Assembly: GCF_001883705.2 (NCBI RefSeq) | Contig: NZ_MDEQ02000018.1 | Coordinates: forward strand, 62,001-126,000 | Length of the DNA stretch: 64,000 bases | Direction: 5' to 3' | Source: Burkholderia catarinensis | GTDB taxonomy: Bacteria > Pseudomonadota > Gammaproteobacteria > Burkholderiales > Burkholderiaceae | Part shown: piece by piece, positions 49,442 through 59,208 of the stretch | How positions within the stretch are numbered: the stretch's first letter is position 1 | Layout: every line of letters starts with the position of its first letter | Notes under the pieces: model-generated | Told to the model about the DNA's origin: nothing | Databases searched by the model: none | The model's input: only the letters and a program-made list of their open reading frames with translations | Position numbers and translations under genes: made by a program

Positions 49442-50425
49442 ATGAACCAGATTCAGACCATGCGTGTATTCGTCTGCGTCGCCGAGCAGCAGAGCTTCCG
49501 GCGCGCGGCGCACCATCTCGGCGTGTCCAATGCGCTCGTCACGCGTTCGATCGCGATGCTCGAGGGCCACCTGAACACACGGCTGATCCACCGCACCACG
49601 CGCAACCTGTCGCTCACCGAGGCCGGCGTGCGCTACCTCGACGGTTGCCGCGCGCTGCTCGAGGAATTCGACCACCTCGAATCGTCCGTCGCGCATGCCG
49701 TGCGCGAACCGGCCGGCACGCTGCGCGTCGTCGCGTCGGGCCTGCTGTCGCCGCTGGCGCTGACGCCGCTCGTCAGCAGCTTCCGGCACCGCTACCCCGA
49801 GCTGCGCGTGCAGCTGACCGTCGCCGAGGGGCCGCTCGACGTGCTCGATTCGGGCTACGACGTCGGCATCGTCACGGGCAACCGGCTCGACGGCAACCCG
49901 ACGCTGATCGGCCATGCACTCGCGCCGAACCCGTTCGTCGCGTGCGCGGCGCCGGCCTATCTCGACCGGCGCGGCGAGCCGCGCGCGCCCGACGATCTGC
50001 CGGGCCACGACTGGGTCACGCTCGCGCCGCACCAGCACGCGCCCGCGTGGCAACTGGTCGGCCACGACGGCGTCGCGCATGCCGTCACGGTGCGCCCGGC
50101 CTGCACGGTCAACCAGCTCGCGCTCGTCCACGCGGCCGTCGTGGCCGGCGCCGGCATCGCGGTGCTGCCCGAGCCGTGCGTCGCCGACGCGCTCGCCAGC
50201 GGCACGCTCGTGCGGCTGCTGGCCGGCTACCGGATCGACGATCCCGACACGCAGCTGTCGCTCGTCTACCCGAACCGCCAGTACGTGCCGGCCCGCACGC
50301 GCAGCTTCGTCGAGCACGCGCTCGACCACTTCAGCGCGCAGACGGCCCGCGAACGGACGGACTACGGCTTCCTGCGGCCGGCGCGCGGGCCCGAGCGCTC
50401 CGACATCATCACGGGCCTGCAGTAA
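49442..50425 (+). CDS. LysR-family transcriptional regulator
   Basis: A 327-residue LTTR with N-terminal HTH MRVFVCVAEQQSFRRAAHHLGVSNALVTRSIAMLEGHLNTRLIHRTTR, and an effector domain of the CrgA/DsdC-like kind (GTLRVVASGLLSPLALTPLV). A D-lactate dehydrogenase gene follows 30 bases downstream with its own GTG start, so the two may be one unit. Confidence 0.93.
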   Translation: MNQIQTMRVFVCVAEQQSFRRAAHHLGVSNALVTRSIAMLEGHLNTRLIHRTTRNLSLTEAGVRYLDGCRALLEEFDHLESSVAHAVREPAGTLRVVASGLLSPLALTPLVSSFRHRYPELRVQLTVAEGPLDVLDSGYDVGIVTGNRLDGNPTLIGHALAPNPFVACAAPAYLDRRGEPRAPDDLPGHDWVTLAPHQHAPAWQLVGHDGVAHAVTVRPACTVNQLALVHAAVVAGAGIAVLPEPCVADALASGTLVRLLAGYRIDDPDTQLSLVYPNRQYVPARTRSFVEHALDHFSAQTARERTDYGFLRPARGPERSDIITGLQ

Positions 50426-50455
50426 ACTGCGCGCGTCAGCCATTGGAGGTGCAGC

Positions 50456-51454
50456 GTGCGCGTGATCCTGTTCAGCAGCCGGCAGTACGACGACGATTCG
50501 TTTAACGCCGCCAACCGGCGGTTCGGCTATCGGCTGCACTTCCAGCCGTCGCACCTCGACGCGGAGACCGCGATCCTCGCGCACGGCTATGACGTCGTCT
50601 GCCCGTTCGTCAACGACACCGTCGACGCGGCCGTGCTCGAACGGCTGGCGGACGGCGGCACGCGCCTGATCGCGCTGCGCTCGGCGGGCTTCAACCATGT
50701 CGACCTGGCGGCCGCCGAGCGGCTCGGCATCACGGTCGTGCGCGTGCCCGCCTATTCGCCGCATGCGGTCGCCGAGCACGCGGTCGCGCTGATCCTCGCG
50801 CTCAACCGCCGCCTGCCGCGCGCCGTCGCGCGCACCCGCGAAGGCGACTTCTCGCTGAACGGGCTGCTCGGCTTCGACCTGCACGGCAAGACCGTCGGCG
50901 TGATCGGCACCGGCATCATCGGCAGCGTGTTCGCGAAGATCATGATGGGCTTCGGGATGCATGTGCTCACGCACTCGGTGCCGCCGTACAACGACGAGCT
51001 GATCGCGTTCGGCGCGCGCTATGTCGAGCTCGACGAGCTGTTGCACCACGCCGATATCGTCAGTCTGCACTGCCCGCTGCTGCCGTCGACGCACCATCTG
51101 ATCAACGAACGGACGCTCGCACGGATGAAGCACGGCGCGATGCTGATCAACACGGGGCGCGGCGGCCTCGTCGATGCGCAGGCGCTGGTCGACGCACTCA
51201 AGAGCGGCCAGCTCGGCCATCTCGGGCTCGACGTGTACGAGGAGGAAAGCGGGCTCTTCTTCGAGGATCACTCCGATCTGCCGCTGCAGGACGACGTGCT
51301 CGCGCGCCTGCTGACGTTCCCGAACGTGATCGTCACGTCGCACCAGGCGTTCTTCACGCGCGAGGCGCTGGCCGAGATCGCGCACACGACGCTGCTGAAC
51401 ATCGAGGCGTGGCATGCGGGGGCGCCCGCGAACGTCGTGACGGCGAACCGCTGA
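50456..51454 (+). CDS. ldhA: D-lactate dehydrogenase (2-hydroxyacid dehydrogenase, LdhA-like)
   Basis: A 332-residue NAD-dependent D-hydroxyacid dehydrogenase. It has the LdhA-style start MRVILFSSRQYDDDSF, NAD site VGVIGTGIIGSVFAKI, catalytic Arg region in LINTGRGGLVDAQAL, Glu in LDVYEEESG and His in VTSHQAFFTREAL. It reduces pyruvate to D-lactate in fermentation. GTG 50456 is the start, with GGAGG nearby. It sits directly after a LysR gene on the same strand. Confidence 0.95.
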   Translation: MRVILFSSRQYDDDSFNAANRRFGYRLHFQPSHLDAETAILAHGYDVVCPFVNDTVDAAVLERLADGGTRLIALRSAGFNHVDLAAAERLGITVVRVPAYSPHAVAEHAVALILALNRRLPRAVARTREGDFSLNGLLGFDLHGKTVGVIGTGIIGSVFAKIMMGFGMHVLTHSVPPYNDELIAFGARYVELDELLHHADIVSLHCPLLPSTHHLINERTLARMKHGAMLINTGRGGLVDAQALVDALKSGQLGHLGLDVYEEESGLFFEDHSDLPLQDDVLARLLTFPNVIVTSHQAFFTREALAEIAHTTLLNIEAWHAGAPANVVTANR

Positions 51455-51625
51455 AAATCGGCATGTTTGGGGGCTGCCGGCGCTTCGCAATCGTTTGCTT
51501 TTGATCGCTGCTGCATTCCCGCTCTTTTGCATCAACAATTCCGCACTTTGTTTCGATTGAAGTAACGATTCCCGCCCCGCCGTCTGCTATCGTTGCGCCG
51601 ACGTCCTCCCCTGCTTTTGCCGCTC

Positions 51626-52381
51626 ATGCGTTTCGACGACTCCGACATCGCCGCGGTCTACCGCGCCATTTTCGAACGGCGCGACATGCGCCACTTCACG
51701 CCGGCGCCCGTCGATCCGGCCATGCTCGCGCGGTTGCTGCGCGCGGCGCACCACGCGCCGAGCGTCGGCTTCATGCAGCCGTGGCGCTTCATCCGCATCA
51801 CCGATCCCGCGCTGCGCACCGCGATCCACGCGCTGGTCGAGGCCGAGCGCCGCGCGACCGCCGACGCGCTCGGCGAACGCCAGGACGAATTCATGCGGCT
51901 GAAGGTCGAAGGTGTGCGCGAATGCGGCGAGCTGCTGGTCGTCGCGCTCGCCGACGGCCGCGAGCGCCACGTGTTCGGCCGCCGCACGCTGCCGGAGATG
52001 GATCTCGCGTCCACTGCGTGTGCGATCCAGAACATGTGGCTCGCGGCCCGCGCGGAAGGGCTCGGGATGGGCTGGGTGTCGCTGTTCGACGTCGATGCGC
52101 TGCGCACGCTGCTCCGGATGCCAGACGGCGCGAAGCCGATTGCCGTGCTGTGCGTCGGGCACGTCGATGCGTTCTATGCGAAACCGATGCTCGAACAGGA
52201 GCGCTGGGCCGCGCGGATGCCGATCGAAGCGTGCCTGTTCGAGAACGGCTGGGACGATCCGGCCGAGATCGACGGCGCCGGTTCGACTTCGTCGCCCGTG
52301 GACGCGGACGCGGCACCGGACGCCGACGCGGCAAGCCCGTCGAACGCCATCGCCGACGGGTCGCCCGAACGAGTCGCCTGA
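51626..52381 (+). CDS. bluB: 5,6-dimethylbenzimidazole synthase (BluB)
   Basis: A 251-residue flavin-fold enzyme that breaks reduced FMN to make the lower base of vitamin B12. The BluB start reads DIAAVYRAIFERRDMRHFTPAPVDPAML, then HHAPSVGFMQPWRFIRI and RTLPEMDLASTACAIQNMWLAARAEGLGMGWVSLFD. The tail from about residue 215 is Asp/Ala/Pro-rich and unlike the family. ATG 51626 is chosen over the TTG at 51593. No cobalamin riboswitch was found in the upstream 170 bases. Confidence 0.93.
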   Translation: MRFDDSDIAAVYRAIFERRDMRHFTPAPVDPAMLARLLRAAHHAPSVGFMQPWRFIRITDPALRTAIHALVEAERRATADALGERQDEFMRLKVEGVRECGELLVVALADGRERHVFGRRTLPEMDLASTACAIQNMWLAARAEGLGMGWVSLFDVDALRTLLRMPDGAKPIAVLCVGHVDAFYAKPMLEQERWAARMPIEACLFENGWDDPAEIDGAGSTSSPVDADAAPDADAASPSNAIADGSPERVA

Positions 52382-52620
52382 CGAGCGGCGCCCCCGCCGC
52401 TATCGTTCCGACCCCGGCAAATTCACTGCCGCAGCGCCATCGAATCCCACACTGTGAGCATCACGCGGGCTGCCCCGTCGCACGCCGGCAACAACCGTTT
52501 TGGCCCCGAGCATAGGGGTTTTCACTGAAGTAGAATCGCGGCTGTCGTTCGCCTTACCGTCCGCCCCGTCCCGCGCCTCCTGCGCCAGCCCGAGCGACGG
52601 CTTTTCCCGAGCCTACCGCG

Positions 52621-53790
52621 ATGCCCTTACCTCTTTTCGCCCTCGCCGTCGCCGCCTTTGGAATCGGTACCACCGAATTCGTGATCATGGGGCTGCTGCC
52701 CAATGTCGCGCGCGATCTCGGCGTATCGATTCCGGCCGCCGGGATGCTCGTGTCGGGCTACGCGCTCGGCGTGACGATCGGCGCGCCGATCCTCGCGATC
52801 GTCACCGCGAAGATGCCGCGCAAGCGCGCGCTGATGGGCCTGATCGGGCTGTTCATTGCGGGCAACCTGTTCTGCGCGATCGCACCCGGCTATGCGGTGC
52901 TGATGGCCGCGCGCGTCGTCACCGCGTTCTGCCACGGCGCGTTCTTCGGGATCGACTCGGTGGTCGCGAGCAACCTCGTCGCGCCGAACCGCCGCGCGCA
53001 GGCAATCGCGCTGATGTTCACGGGCCTCACGCTCGCGAATGTGCTCGGCGTGCCGCTCGGCACCGCGCTCGGGCAGGCGTTCGGCTGGCGCGCGACGTTC
53101 TGGGCCGTCACCGGCATCGGCATCGCCGCGGCCGCCGCGCTCGCCGTGTGCCTGCCGAAGCACCTCGCGATGCCCGACACCAGCATCACGCGCGAATTCA
53201 GCGTGCTGAAGCATCCGCAGGTGCTGATGGTGCTCGGCATCAGCGTGCTCGCGTCCGCGAGCCTGTTCAGCGTGTTCACGTACATCACGCCGATCCTCGA
53301 GGACGTGACGGGCTTCTCGCCGCACCAGGTCACCTACGTGCTGCTGTTGTTCGGTCTCGGGCTGACGGTCGGCGGCACGCTCGGCGGCAAGCTCGCCGAC
53401 TGGCGCCGGATGCCGTCGCTGATCGCGACGCTCGCGCTGATCGGCGTCGTCCTCGCGCTGTTCGCGGGCACGATGCATCTGCCGTTCGCCGCGCTCGCGA
53501 CGATCTTCGTGTGGGGCATCCTCGCGTTCGCGATCGTGCCGCCGCTGCAGATCATGATCGTCGATCGCGCAAGCGACGCGCCGAACCTCGCGTCGACGCT
53601 GAACCAGGGCGCGTTCAACCTCGGCAACGCAACGGGCGCGTGGCTCGGCGGGATGGCGATCGGCTCCGGCGTATCGCTCGTGAGCCTGCCGTGGGTCGGG
53701 GTCGCGATGGCCGTCGCGGCGCTGGCGCTCACGCTGTGGTCGGCGTCGCTCGAGCGCCGCCCAGTGGCCGCGCCGACCGAATACGTGTAA
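52621..53790 (+). CDS. MFS transporter, DHA1 (AraJ/YdhP-like)
   Basis: A 389-residue protein with about twelve hydrophobic segments. It starts LFALAVAAFGIGTTEFVIMGLLPNVARDLGVSIPAAGMLVSGYALGV, the AraJ/NepI pattern. The loop after helix 2 reads MPRKRALMG instead of the full motif A. Likely drug or sugar export. Monocistronic by spacing. Confidence 0.93.
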   Translation: MPLPLFALAVAAFGIGTTEFVIMGLLPNVARDLGVSIPAAGMLVSGYALGVTIGAPILAIVTAKMPRKRALMGLIGLFIAGNLFCAIAPGYAVLMAARVVTAFCHGAFFGIDSVVASNLVAPNRRAQAIALMFTGLTLANVLGVPLGTALGQAFGWRATFWAVTGIGIAAAAALAVCLPKHLAMPDTSITREFSVLKHPQVLMVLGISVLASASLFSVFTYITPILEDVTGFSPHQVTYVLLLFGLGLTVGGTLGGKLADWRRMPSLIATLALIGVVLALFAGTMHLPFAALATIFVWGILAFAIVPPLQIMIVDRASDAPNLASTLNQGAFNLGNATGAWLGGMAIGSGVSLVSLPWVGVAMAVAALALTLWSASLERRPVAAPTEYV

Positions 53791-53883
53791 CGCAACGGCA
53801 CTTCATTCGTTGCGCACGCAACGCCATTCGAACCTGATGGCCTTCATGGACCTTTCAAGGTCCGCGGTGTAGCATCCCGGCCG

Positions 53884-55044
53884 ATGAAAGCCATTCTCAA
53901 TCGCGATTTCCTCGCACTGATCCTGAGCGTCGCGGTCGTCGGCCTCGGGACCGGCGCCACGCTGCCGCTCACCGCGCTCGCGCTGACCGAAGCCGGGCAC
54001 GGCACCAACGTCGTCGGCATGCTGACGGCCGCGCAGGCCCTCGGCGGCCTCGCGATCGTCCCGTTCGTCACCGCGCTCGCGCGACACATCGGCTCGCGCC
54101 GCGCGATCGTCGTGTCGGTCGTGCTGCTCGCGGCGGCCACCGCGCTGATGCAGTTCACGTCGAACCTGATCCTGTGGGGCGTGCTGCGCGTGCTGTGCGG
54201 CGCCGCGCTGATGCTGCTGTTCACGATCGGCGAAGCGTGGGTCAACCAGCTCGCCGACGATTCGACGCGCGGCCGCGTCGTCGCGATCTACGCGACCAAT
54301 TTCACGCTGTTCCAGATGGCGGGCCCCGTGCTCGTGAGCCAGATCGCGGGCGCGACGAGCATCCGCTTCGCGCTGTGCGGCGCGCTGTTCCTGCTCGCGC
54401 TGCCGACGCTCGCGACGATCCGTCGCGCACCGCTCGCCGGCGACGATGCGCATCACGCGGCACACGGCCGCTGGCTCGACGTGTTGCCGCGCATGCCGGC
54501 GCTGATCATCGGCACCGGGTTCTTCGCGCTGTTCGACACGCTCGCGCTGTCGCTGCTGCCGCTTTACGCGATGGATCACGGCGTCGCGAGCGCGACCGCC
54601 GTGCTGCTCGCGTCGATCATGCTGTTCGGCGATACCGCGATGCAGTTCCCGATCGGCTGGCTCGCGGACAAGCTCGGCCGCGAACGCGTGCACCTCGGCG
54701 CGGGCTGGATCGTGCTGGCCGGCCTGCCGCTGCTGCCGCTCGTCGTCGCGAACCCGTGGCTGTGCTGGCCGCTGCTGTTCGTGCTCGGCGCCGCGGCCGG
54801 CAGCATCTATACGCTGTCGCTCGTCGCATGCGGCGAACGCTTCCGCGGTGCGGCGCTCGTCACCGCGAGCTCGCTCGTGTCGGCGTCGTGGAGCGCCGCA
54901 AGCTTCGGCGGCCCGCTGGTCGCGGGCGCGTTGATGGAGCAACTCGGCAGCAACGCGCTGGTCGGCGTGCTGGTCGTCTGCGTCGCGGCGTTCGTCGCGG
55001 CCGCGCTGTGGGAGCGCCGCGCCGCATTGCAACGCGCGGTCTGA
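53884..55044 (+). CDS. MFS transporter, YcaD-like
   Basis: A 386-residue protein with about twelve hydrophobic segments. It starts KAILNRDFLALILSVAVVGLGTGATLPLTALALTEAGHGTNVVGML; the phrases ARHIGSRRAIVVSVVLLAAA and GEAWVNQLADDSTRGRVVAIYATNF are typical of the YcaD subgroup. Substrate unknown. It converges with the fahA operon on the hairpin at 55144-55168. Confidence 0.92.
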   Translation: MKAILNRDFLALILSVAVVGLGTGATLPLTALALTEAGHGTNVVGMLTAAQALGGLAIVPFVTALARHIGSRRAIVVSVVLLAAATALMQFTSNLILWGVLRVLCGAALMLLFTIGEAWVNQLADDSTRGRVVAIYATNFTLFQMAGPVLVSQIAGATSIRFALCGALFLLALPTLATIRRAPLAGDDAHHAAHGRWLDVLPRMPALIIGTGFFALFDTLALSLLPLYAMDHGVASATAVLLASIMLFGDTAMQFPIGWLADKLGRERVHLGAGWIVLAGLPLLPLVVANPWLCWPLLFVLGAAAGSIYTLSLVACGERFRGAALVTASSLVSASWSAASFGGPLVAGALMEQLGSNALVGVLVVCVAAFVAAALWERRAALQRAV

Positions 55045-55143
55045 CGCCGGCGCACGAGCACACCGCAGCACGCCGCCGAAACGACGACGGCGCGAACACG
55101 CACCGCCCGGCCGCGGATACGCCGATCACACTGCATAAACGAC

Positions 55144-55168
55144 GACGGCCCGCGCAATGCGGGCCGTC
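55144..55168. terminator. hairpin at the end of the fahA operon
   Basis: Stem GACGGCCCGC with GCGGGCCGTC, loop GCAAT. On the minus strand a short T-containing run follows. Likely a shared terminator. Confidence 0.65.
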
Positions 55169-55195
55169 ATGCTCATGGACGCGCCACGTTGCGTG

Positions 55196-56500
55196 TTACG
55201 CCTTCGCCGCCGGCAGGATCTTGCCGACACACGTGCCGAAGCCGACGCGATAGCCGTCGCCCTGGCACCATCCGGCGAGCGTGAGCTCGTCGCCATCCTC
55301 GATGAACGCGCGGCTGCCGCCGCCGTTCAGCGCAACCGGCTCCTTGCCGTTCCACGTCAGTTCGAGCAGGCTGCCGAACGAATCCTTCGTCGGCCCGCTG
55401 ATCGTGCCCGAGCCCATCAGGTCGCCGACCCGCGTATTGCAGCCCGCGACCGTGTGATGCGCGAGCTGCTGCGCCATCGTCCAGTACATGTGCCTGAAGT
55501 TGGTACGGCAGATCGACGTCGCTTCCGCGGCACCTTCGGCGCGCAGCGTCACTTCGAGCGCGATGTCGAACGCGTGCTTGCCCGCGTGCTGCAGATACGC
55601 GAGCGGCTGCGGCGCCTGCTCGGGCTGCGCGGTGCGGAACGGGTCGAGCGCGTCGAGCGTGACGATCCACGGCGAGATCGTCGTCGCGAAGGTCTTCGCG
55701 TTGAACGGGCCGAGCGGCACGTACTCCCACTGCTGGATGTCGCGCGCGCTCCAGTCGTTCAGCAGCACCATCCCGAAGATATGCGCTTCCGCGTCCTCGC
55801 ACGCGATCGGCTCGCCGAGCGCGTTGCCCTGGCCGACGATGAAGCCCGTCTCCAGTTCGATGTCGAGCTTGCGGCACGCGCCGAACACCGGGCGCTCCTG
55901 GTCGGGCAGCTTCAGTTGCCCGTTCGGGCGCCGCACCGGCGTGCCGCTCACGACCACCGACGACGCGCGGCCGTTGTAGCCGATCGGCATCTCCGACCAG
56001 TTCGGCAGCAGCGCATTCTTCGGATCGCGGAACATCGAGCCGACGTTGGTCGCGTGCTCCTTCGACGAATAGAAATCGGTGTAGCCGGGGATGTCGACCG
56101 GCAAATGCAGCGTCGCGTCGCGCTGCGCGACGAGCACTTGCGCGCGCAGCGCCGCATCGTCGCGCAGCCGCGCGTTGTCGCGCGAGAACAGGTCGGACAG
56201 CTGCACGCGCACGCTCCGCCACGCGTCGCGGCCAAGGGCGATGAACGCGTTGAGCGTCGGCGCGGCGAACGCATCGGCACCGGCCGGCAGCGTCACGAGG
56301 CCCGCGCGCGCAAGCGCCGCGAGATCGACGATCTGGTCGCCGAGCGCGACGCCCGCGCGGCGTGCCGCCTGCTTCGCATCGCTGAAGATCCCGAACGGCA
56401 GGTTCTGGATCGGGAAATCGCAGGCGGGATCGTTCGCCGTCTCGACCCAGCTCTTGCGGGCCGGGTCGAGCGTCGCGCGCCAGTCTCGGATATCGCTCAT
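55196..56500 (-). CDS. fahA: fumarylacetoacetase
   Basis: A 434-residue enzyme that splits fumarylacetoacetate into fumarate and acetoacetate, the last step of homogentisate breakdown. Family landmarks: DFYSSKEHATNVGSMFR, ELETGFIVGQGN, EDAEAHIFGMVLLNDWSARDIQQWEY and GSGTISGPTKDSFGSLLEL. The ATG at 56500 overlaps the hmgA stop by four bases (ATGA), so translation is coupled. Last gene of the operon. Confidence 0.98.
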   Translation of the reverse strand: MSDIRDWRATLDPARKSWVETANDPACDFPIQNLPFGIFSDAKQAARRAGVALGDQIVDLAALARAGLVTLPAGADAFAAPTLNAFIALGRDAWRSVRVQLSDLFSRDNARLRDDAALRAQVLVAQRDATLHLPVDIPGYTDFYSSKEHATNVGSMFRDPKNALLPNWSEMPIGYNGRASSVVVSGTPVRRPNGQLKLPDQERPVFGACRKLDIELETGFIVGQGNALGEPIACEDAEAHIFGMVLLNDWSARDIQQWEYVPLGPFNAKTFATTISPWIVTLDALDPFRTAQPEQAPQPLAYLQHAGKHAFDIALEVTLRAEGAAEATSICRTNFRHMYWTMAQQLAHHTVAGCNTRVGDLMGSGTISGPTKDSFGSLLELTWNGKEPVALNGGGSRAFIEDGDELTLAGWCQGDGYRVGFGTCVGKILPAAKA

Positions 56501-57831
56501 CGTTGCTCCGGATTGAAGTGTTTCTGGATGCCTTGCCAGCATTCGAAGTAGTCCGCCTGCAACTGCGCGGTGTCGAGCGCGTAGCGCGTCGGCCGGATCA
56601 GCGTGCGGGTCTCGAACATGAACGCCATCGTCGCGTCGACCTTGTGCGGCTTGCTCGTATCGCTCGCGGACGCCTTCTCGAACGTGTCCGCGTCGGGCCC
56701 GTGGCCCGACATGCAGTTGTGCAGGCTCGCGCCGCCCGGCACGAAGCCTTCGGCCTTCGCGTCGTACGCGCCGTGCACGAGCCCCATGAACTCGCTCGCG
56801 ACATTGCGGTGGAACCAGGGCGGGCGGAACGTATCCTCGGCCGCGAGCCAGCGCGGCGGGAAGATCACGAAGTCGATCGTATCGACGCCCGGCGTATCGC
56901 TTTGCGACTGCAGCACGAGGAAGATCGACGGATCGGGATGGTCGAAGCTGATCGAGCCGATCGTGTTGAACAGGCGCAGGTCGTATTTGACCGGCGCGTA
57001 GTTGCCGTGCCACGCGACGACGTCGAGCGGCGAATGGCCGATGTCCGCGCGCCACAGGCGGCCGTTCAGTTTCGCGATCAGCTCGAACGCCCCTTCGCGA
57101 TCCTCGTACGCGGCCTGCGGCGTCAGGAAGTCGCGCGGGTTCGCGAGACCGTTCGAGCCGATCGGGCCGAGATCCGGCAGGCGCAACTGCGCGCCGAAGT
57201 TTTCGCAGATATAGCCGCGCGCGTCGCCGTCCGGCAGCACGACGCAAAAGCGCACGCCGCGCGGGATCACCGCGATCTCGAACGGCTCGACGTCGAGCCG
57301 GCCGAATTCGGTCGCGATGAACAGGCGCCCCTGCTGCGGGACGATCAGCAGCTCGCCGTCGGCGCTGTAGAAGAAGCGGTCCTGCATCGAGCGGTTCGCC
57401 GCGTACAGGTGGATCGCGCAGCCGTTCATCGCGGCGGCCGAGCCGTTGCCGGCCATCGTCACCAGCCCCTCGACGAAATCGGTCGGCTCGGCCGGCATCG
57501 GCAGCGGATCCCAGCGCAGCTGGTTCGGCGGCGTCGGCGGCACGTCGGCCGAGTCGCCGAACTCCGACACGAGCCGCTGCGGGCCCGCGAACGGCTCGAA
57601 CGGCCGGTGCACGGCCGCCGGGCGGATGCGGTACAGCCACGAACGGCGGTTGTGGCCGCGCGGCGCGGTAAACGCGGTGCCCGACAGTTGCTCCGCATAC
57701 AGCCCGTACGGCGCGCGCTGCGGCGAGTTGCGCCCGTGCGGCAGCGCGCCGGGCAGTGCCTCGGTCGCGAATTCGTTCGCGAAACCGCTCAGGTAGCCGG
57801 CTCCCGCCGGTTTCGACAGGTCAAGCGTCAT
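56497..57831 (-). CDS. hmgA: homogentisate 1,2-dioxygenase
   Basis: A 444-residue iron(II) dioxygenase that opens homogentisate to maleylacetoacetate. It has the conserved start YLSGFANEFATEALPGALP, and the metal-site region PPWFHRNVASEFMGLVHG with HNCMSGHGPD nearby. Standard length. It follows the MFS gene by 15 bases and overlaps fahA by four. It needs a maleylacetoacetate isomerase to feed FahA, and none is present in this window. Confidence 0.98.
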   Translation of the reverse strand: MTLDLSKPAGAGYLSGFANEFATEALPGALPHGRNSPQRAPYGLYAEQLSGTAFTAPRGHNRRSWLYRIRPAAVHRPFEPFAGPQRLVSEFGDSADVPPTPPNQLRWDPLPMPAEPTDFVEGLVTMAGNGSAAAMNGCAIHLYAANRSMQDRFFYSADGELLIVPQQGRLFIATEFGRLDVEPFEIAVIPRGVRFCVVLPDGDARGYICENFGAQLRLPDLGPIGSNGLANPRDFLTPQAAYEDREGAFELIAKLNGRLWRADIGHSPLDVVAWHGNYAPVKYDLRLFNTIGSISFDHPDPSIFLVLQSQSDTPGVDTIDFVIFPPRWLAAEDTFRPPWFHRNVASEFMGLVHGAYDAKAEGFVPGGASLHNCMSGHGPDADTFEKASASDTSKPHKVDATMAFMFETRTLIRPTRYALDTAQLQADYFECWQGIQKHFNPEQR

Positions 57832-57846
57832 CGTTTCCTTTCTCCA

Positions 57847-59208
57847 TCAATTCAGGGCGGCGTTCGGCGCCTGCGCGCCATTGCGCCGCGTCACGCCCGC
57901 CAGGCCGAGGACGAACAGCGCCGAGCACAGCACGGGCACCGCGGCCGCATGGAACAGCGCGCCGTTCGACCAGTTGAGCGCAATCAGTTGCCCGCCGACG
58001 AGCGGCCCGAGCACCGAGCCGATCCGGCCGATGCCGAGGCTCCAGCCGATGCCCGTCGAGCGCACCGACGTCGGGTAATACTGGCCCGCGAGCGCGTTCA
58101 CGGCCGGCTGCCCGCCGACCACGCAGAACCCGCCCGCGAACACGACGACCAGCAGCCACGGCAGCGCATGCGCGACCGAGCCGATCAGGCCCACCGACAC
58201 GGCCGCGCACGCGAAGCACGCGAACAGCACGCGCACGAAGCCGTAGCGTTCGATGAACCAGCCGAGCGACAGCGTGCCGATCACGCCGCCCGTCTGCAGC
58301 ACCGTGCCGACGATCACCGCGGTGCCCTGCGAATAGCCCGCCTCGCGCATCACGGTCGGCAGCCAGTTCGACAGGAAGTACAGATCGATCAGGTTCATGA
58401 AGCTGATCGCCCACAGCAGCAGCGTGACCGGCAGGCGGCCGTGGCTGAACAGCTCGGCGACCGGCGCACCGGTCGCGGCGCGCTCGCGCACGACGAGCCG
58501 CGTGTTCGTATCGATGCCGGCCTGCGGCGCGAAGCGCGCGAGCCAGTCGCGCGCCTGCGTATCGCGCCCTTTCAGCACCAGGAACTGCAGCGATTCGGGC
58601 AGCCGCGCGACCATCGCGATCGTGAGCACGAGCGGCACCGCGCCGCCGACGAAGAACACCGAACGCCAGCCGAGCGCCGGAATCAGCGCGGCGCTGATGA
58701 AGCCGCCGATCGCGGCGCCGAGCGTGAAGCCGCACGACACGATCATCATCCGCTTCACGCGATGCGTGGCCGGGCTGAACTCGCCGACCAGCGCCATCGC
58801 ATTCGGCATGATGCAGCCGAGGCCGAGGCCCGTGACGAAGCGCAGCGCCATCAGCACCGGGATCGAACCCGCGAACGGCGTCGCGAGCATCGTCACCGCG
58901 AAGAACAGCGTCGAGCCGATCAGCACCGGGCGCCGCCCGATCCGGTCGGCCAGCACCGACAGCCCGAGCGCGCCGAGCAGCATCCCGAACAGGCTCGCGC
59001 TGAACACCGGGCCGAGCGCCTGCTTCGGCACGCCCCATTCGGCGATCACGCTCGGCGCGACGTAACCCATCGCCTGCGCATCGAAGCCGTCGATCACGAG
59101 GCACAGCCCGCACAGCACCAGCAGCATCCAGTGGAAGCCCGGGTTATGGGTCTCGTCGATCACGTGCTCGACTTCGAGCACGCGTGCGTCGGCCGGCGCC
59201 GCGCTCAT
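57847..59208 (-). CDS. MFS aromatic-acid transporter (MhpT/PcaK-like)
   Basis: A 453-residue protein of the aromatic acid:proton symporter group with about twelve hydrophobic segments. Landmarks: VIDGFDAQAMGYVAPSVIAEWG in helix 1 and DRIGRRPVLIGSTLFF (motif A) after helix 2, with the central loop ESLQFLVLKGRDTQARDW. It lies between a DUF2783 protein (4-base overlap ATGA) and hmgA, so it probably brings in the aromatic acid that enters this operon, such as 3-hydroxyphenylacetate. Confidence 0.93.
   Translation of the reverse strand: MSAAPADARVLEVEHVIDETHNPGFHWMLLVLCGLCLVIDGFDAQAMGYVAPSVIAEWGVPKQALGPVFSASLFGMLLGALGLSVLADRIGRRPVLIGSTLFFAVTMLATPFAGSIPVLMALRFVTGLGLGCIMPNAMALVGEFSPATHRVKRMMIVSCGFTLGAAIGGFISAALIPALGWRSVFFVGGAVPLVLTIAMVARLPESLQFLVLKGRDTQARDWLARFAPQAGIDTNTRLVVRERAATGAPVAELFSHGRLPVTLLLWAISFMNLIDLYFLSNWLPTVMREAGYSQGTAVIVGTVLQTGGVIGTLSLGWFIERYGFVRVLFACFACAAVSVGLIGSVAHALPWLLVVVFAGGFCVVGGQPAVNALAGQYYPTSVRSTGIGWSLGIGRIGSVLGPLVGGQLIALNWSNGALFHAAAVPVLCSALFVLGLAGVTRRNGAQAPNAALN

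Noticed and set aside
49412..51538. 708-codon open frame on the minus strand across LysR and ldhA
   Set aside because: Spans two clearly recognised genes on the other strand and their gap; composition typical of antisense GC-rich shadow.
51455..51625. cobalamin riboswitch ahead of bluB
   Set aside because: The region is short and I see no conserved B12-box sequence or extended fold.
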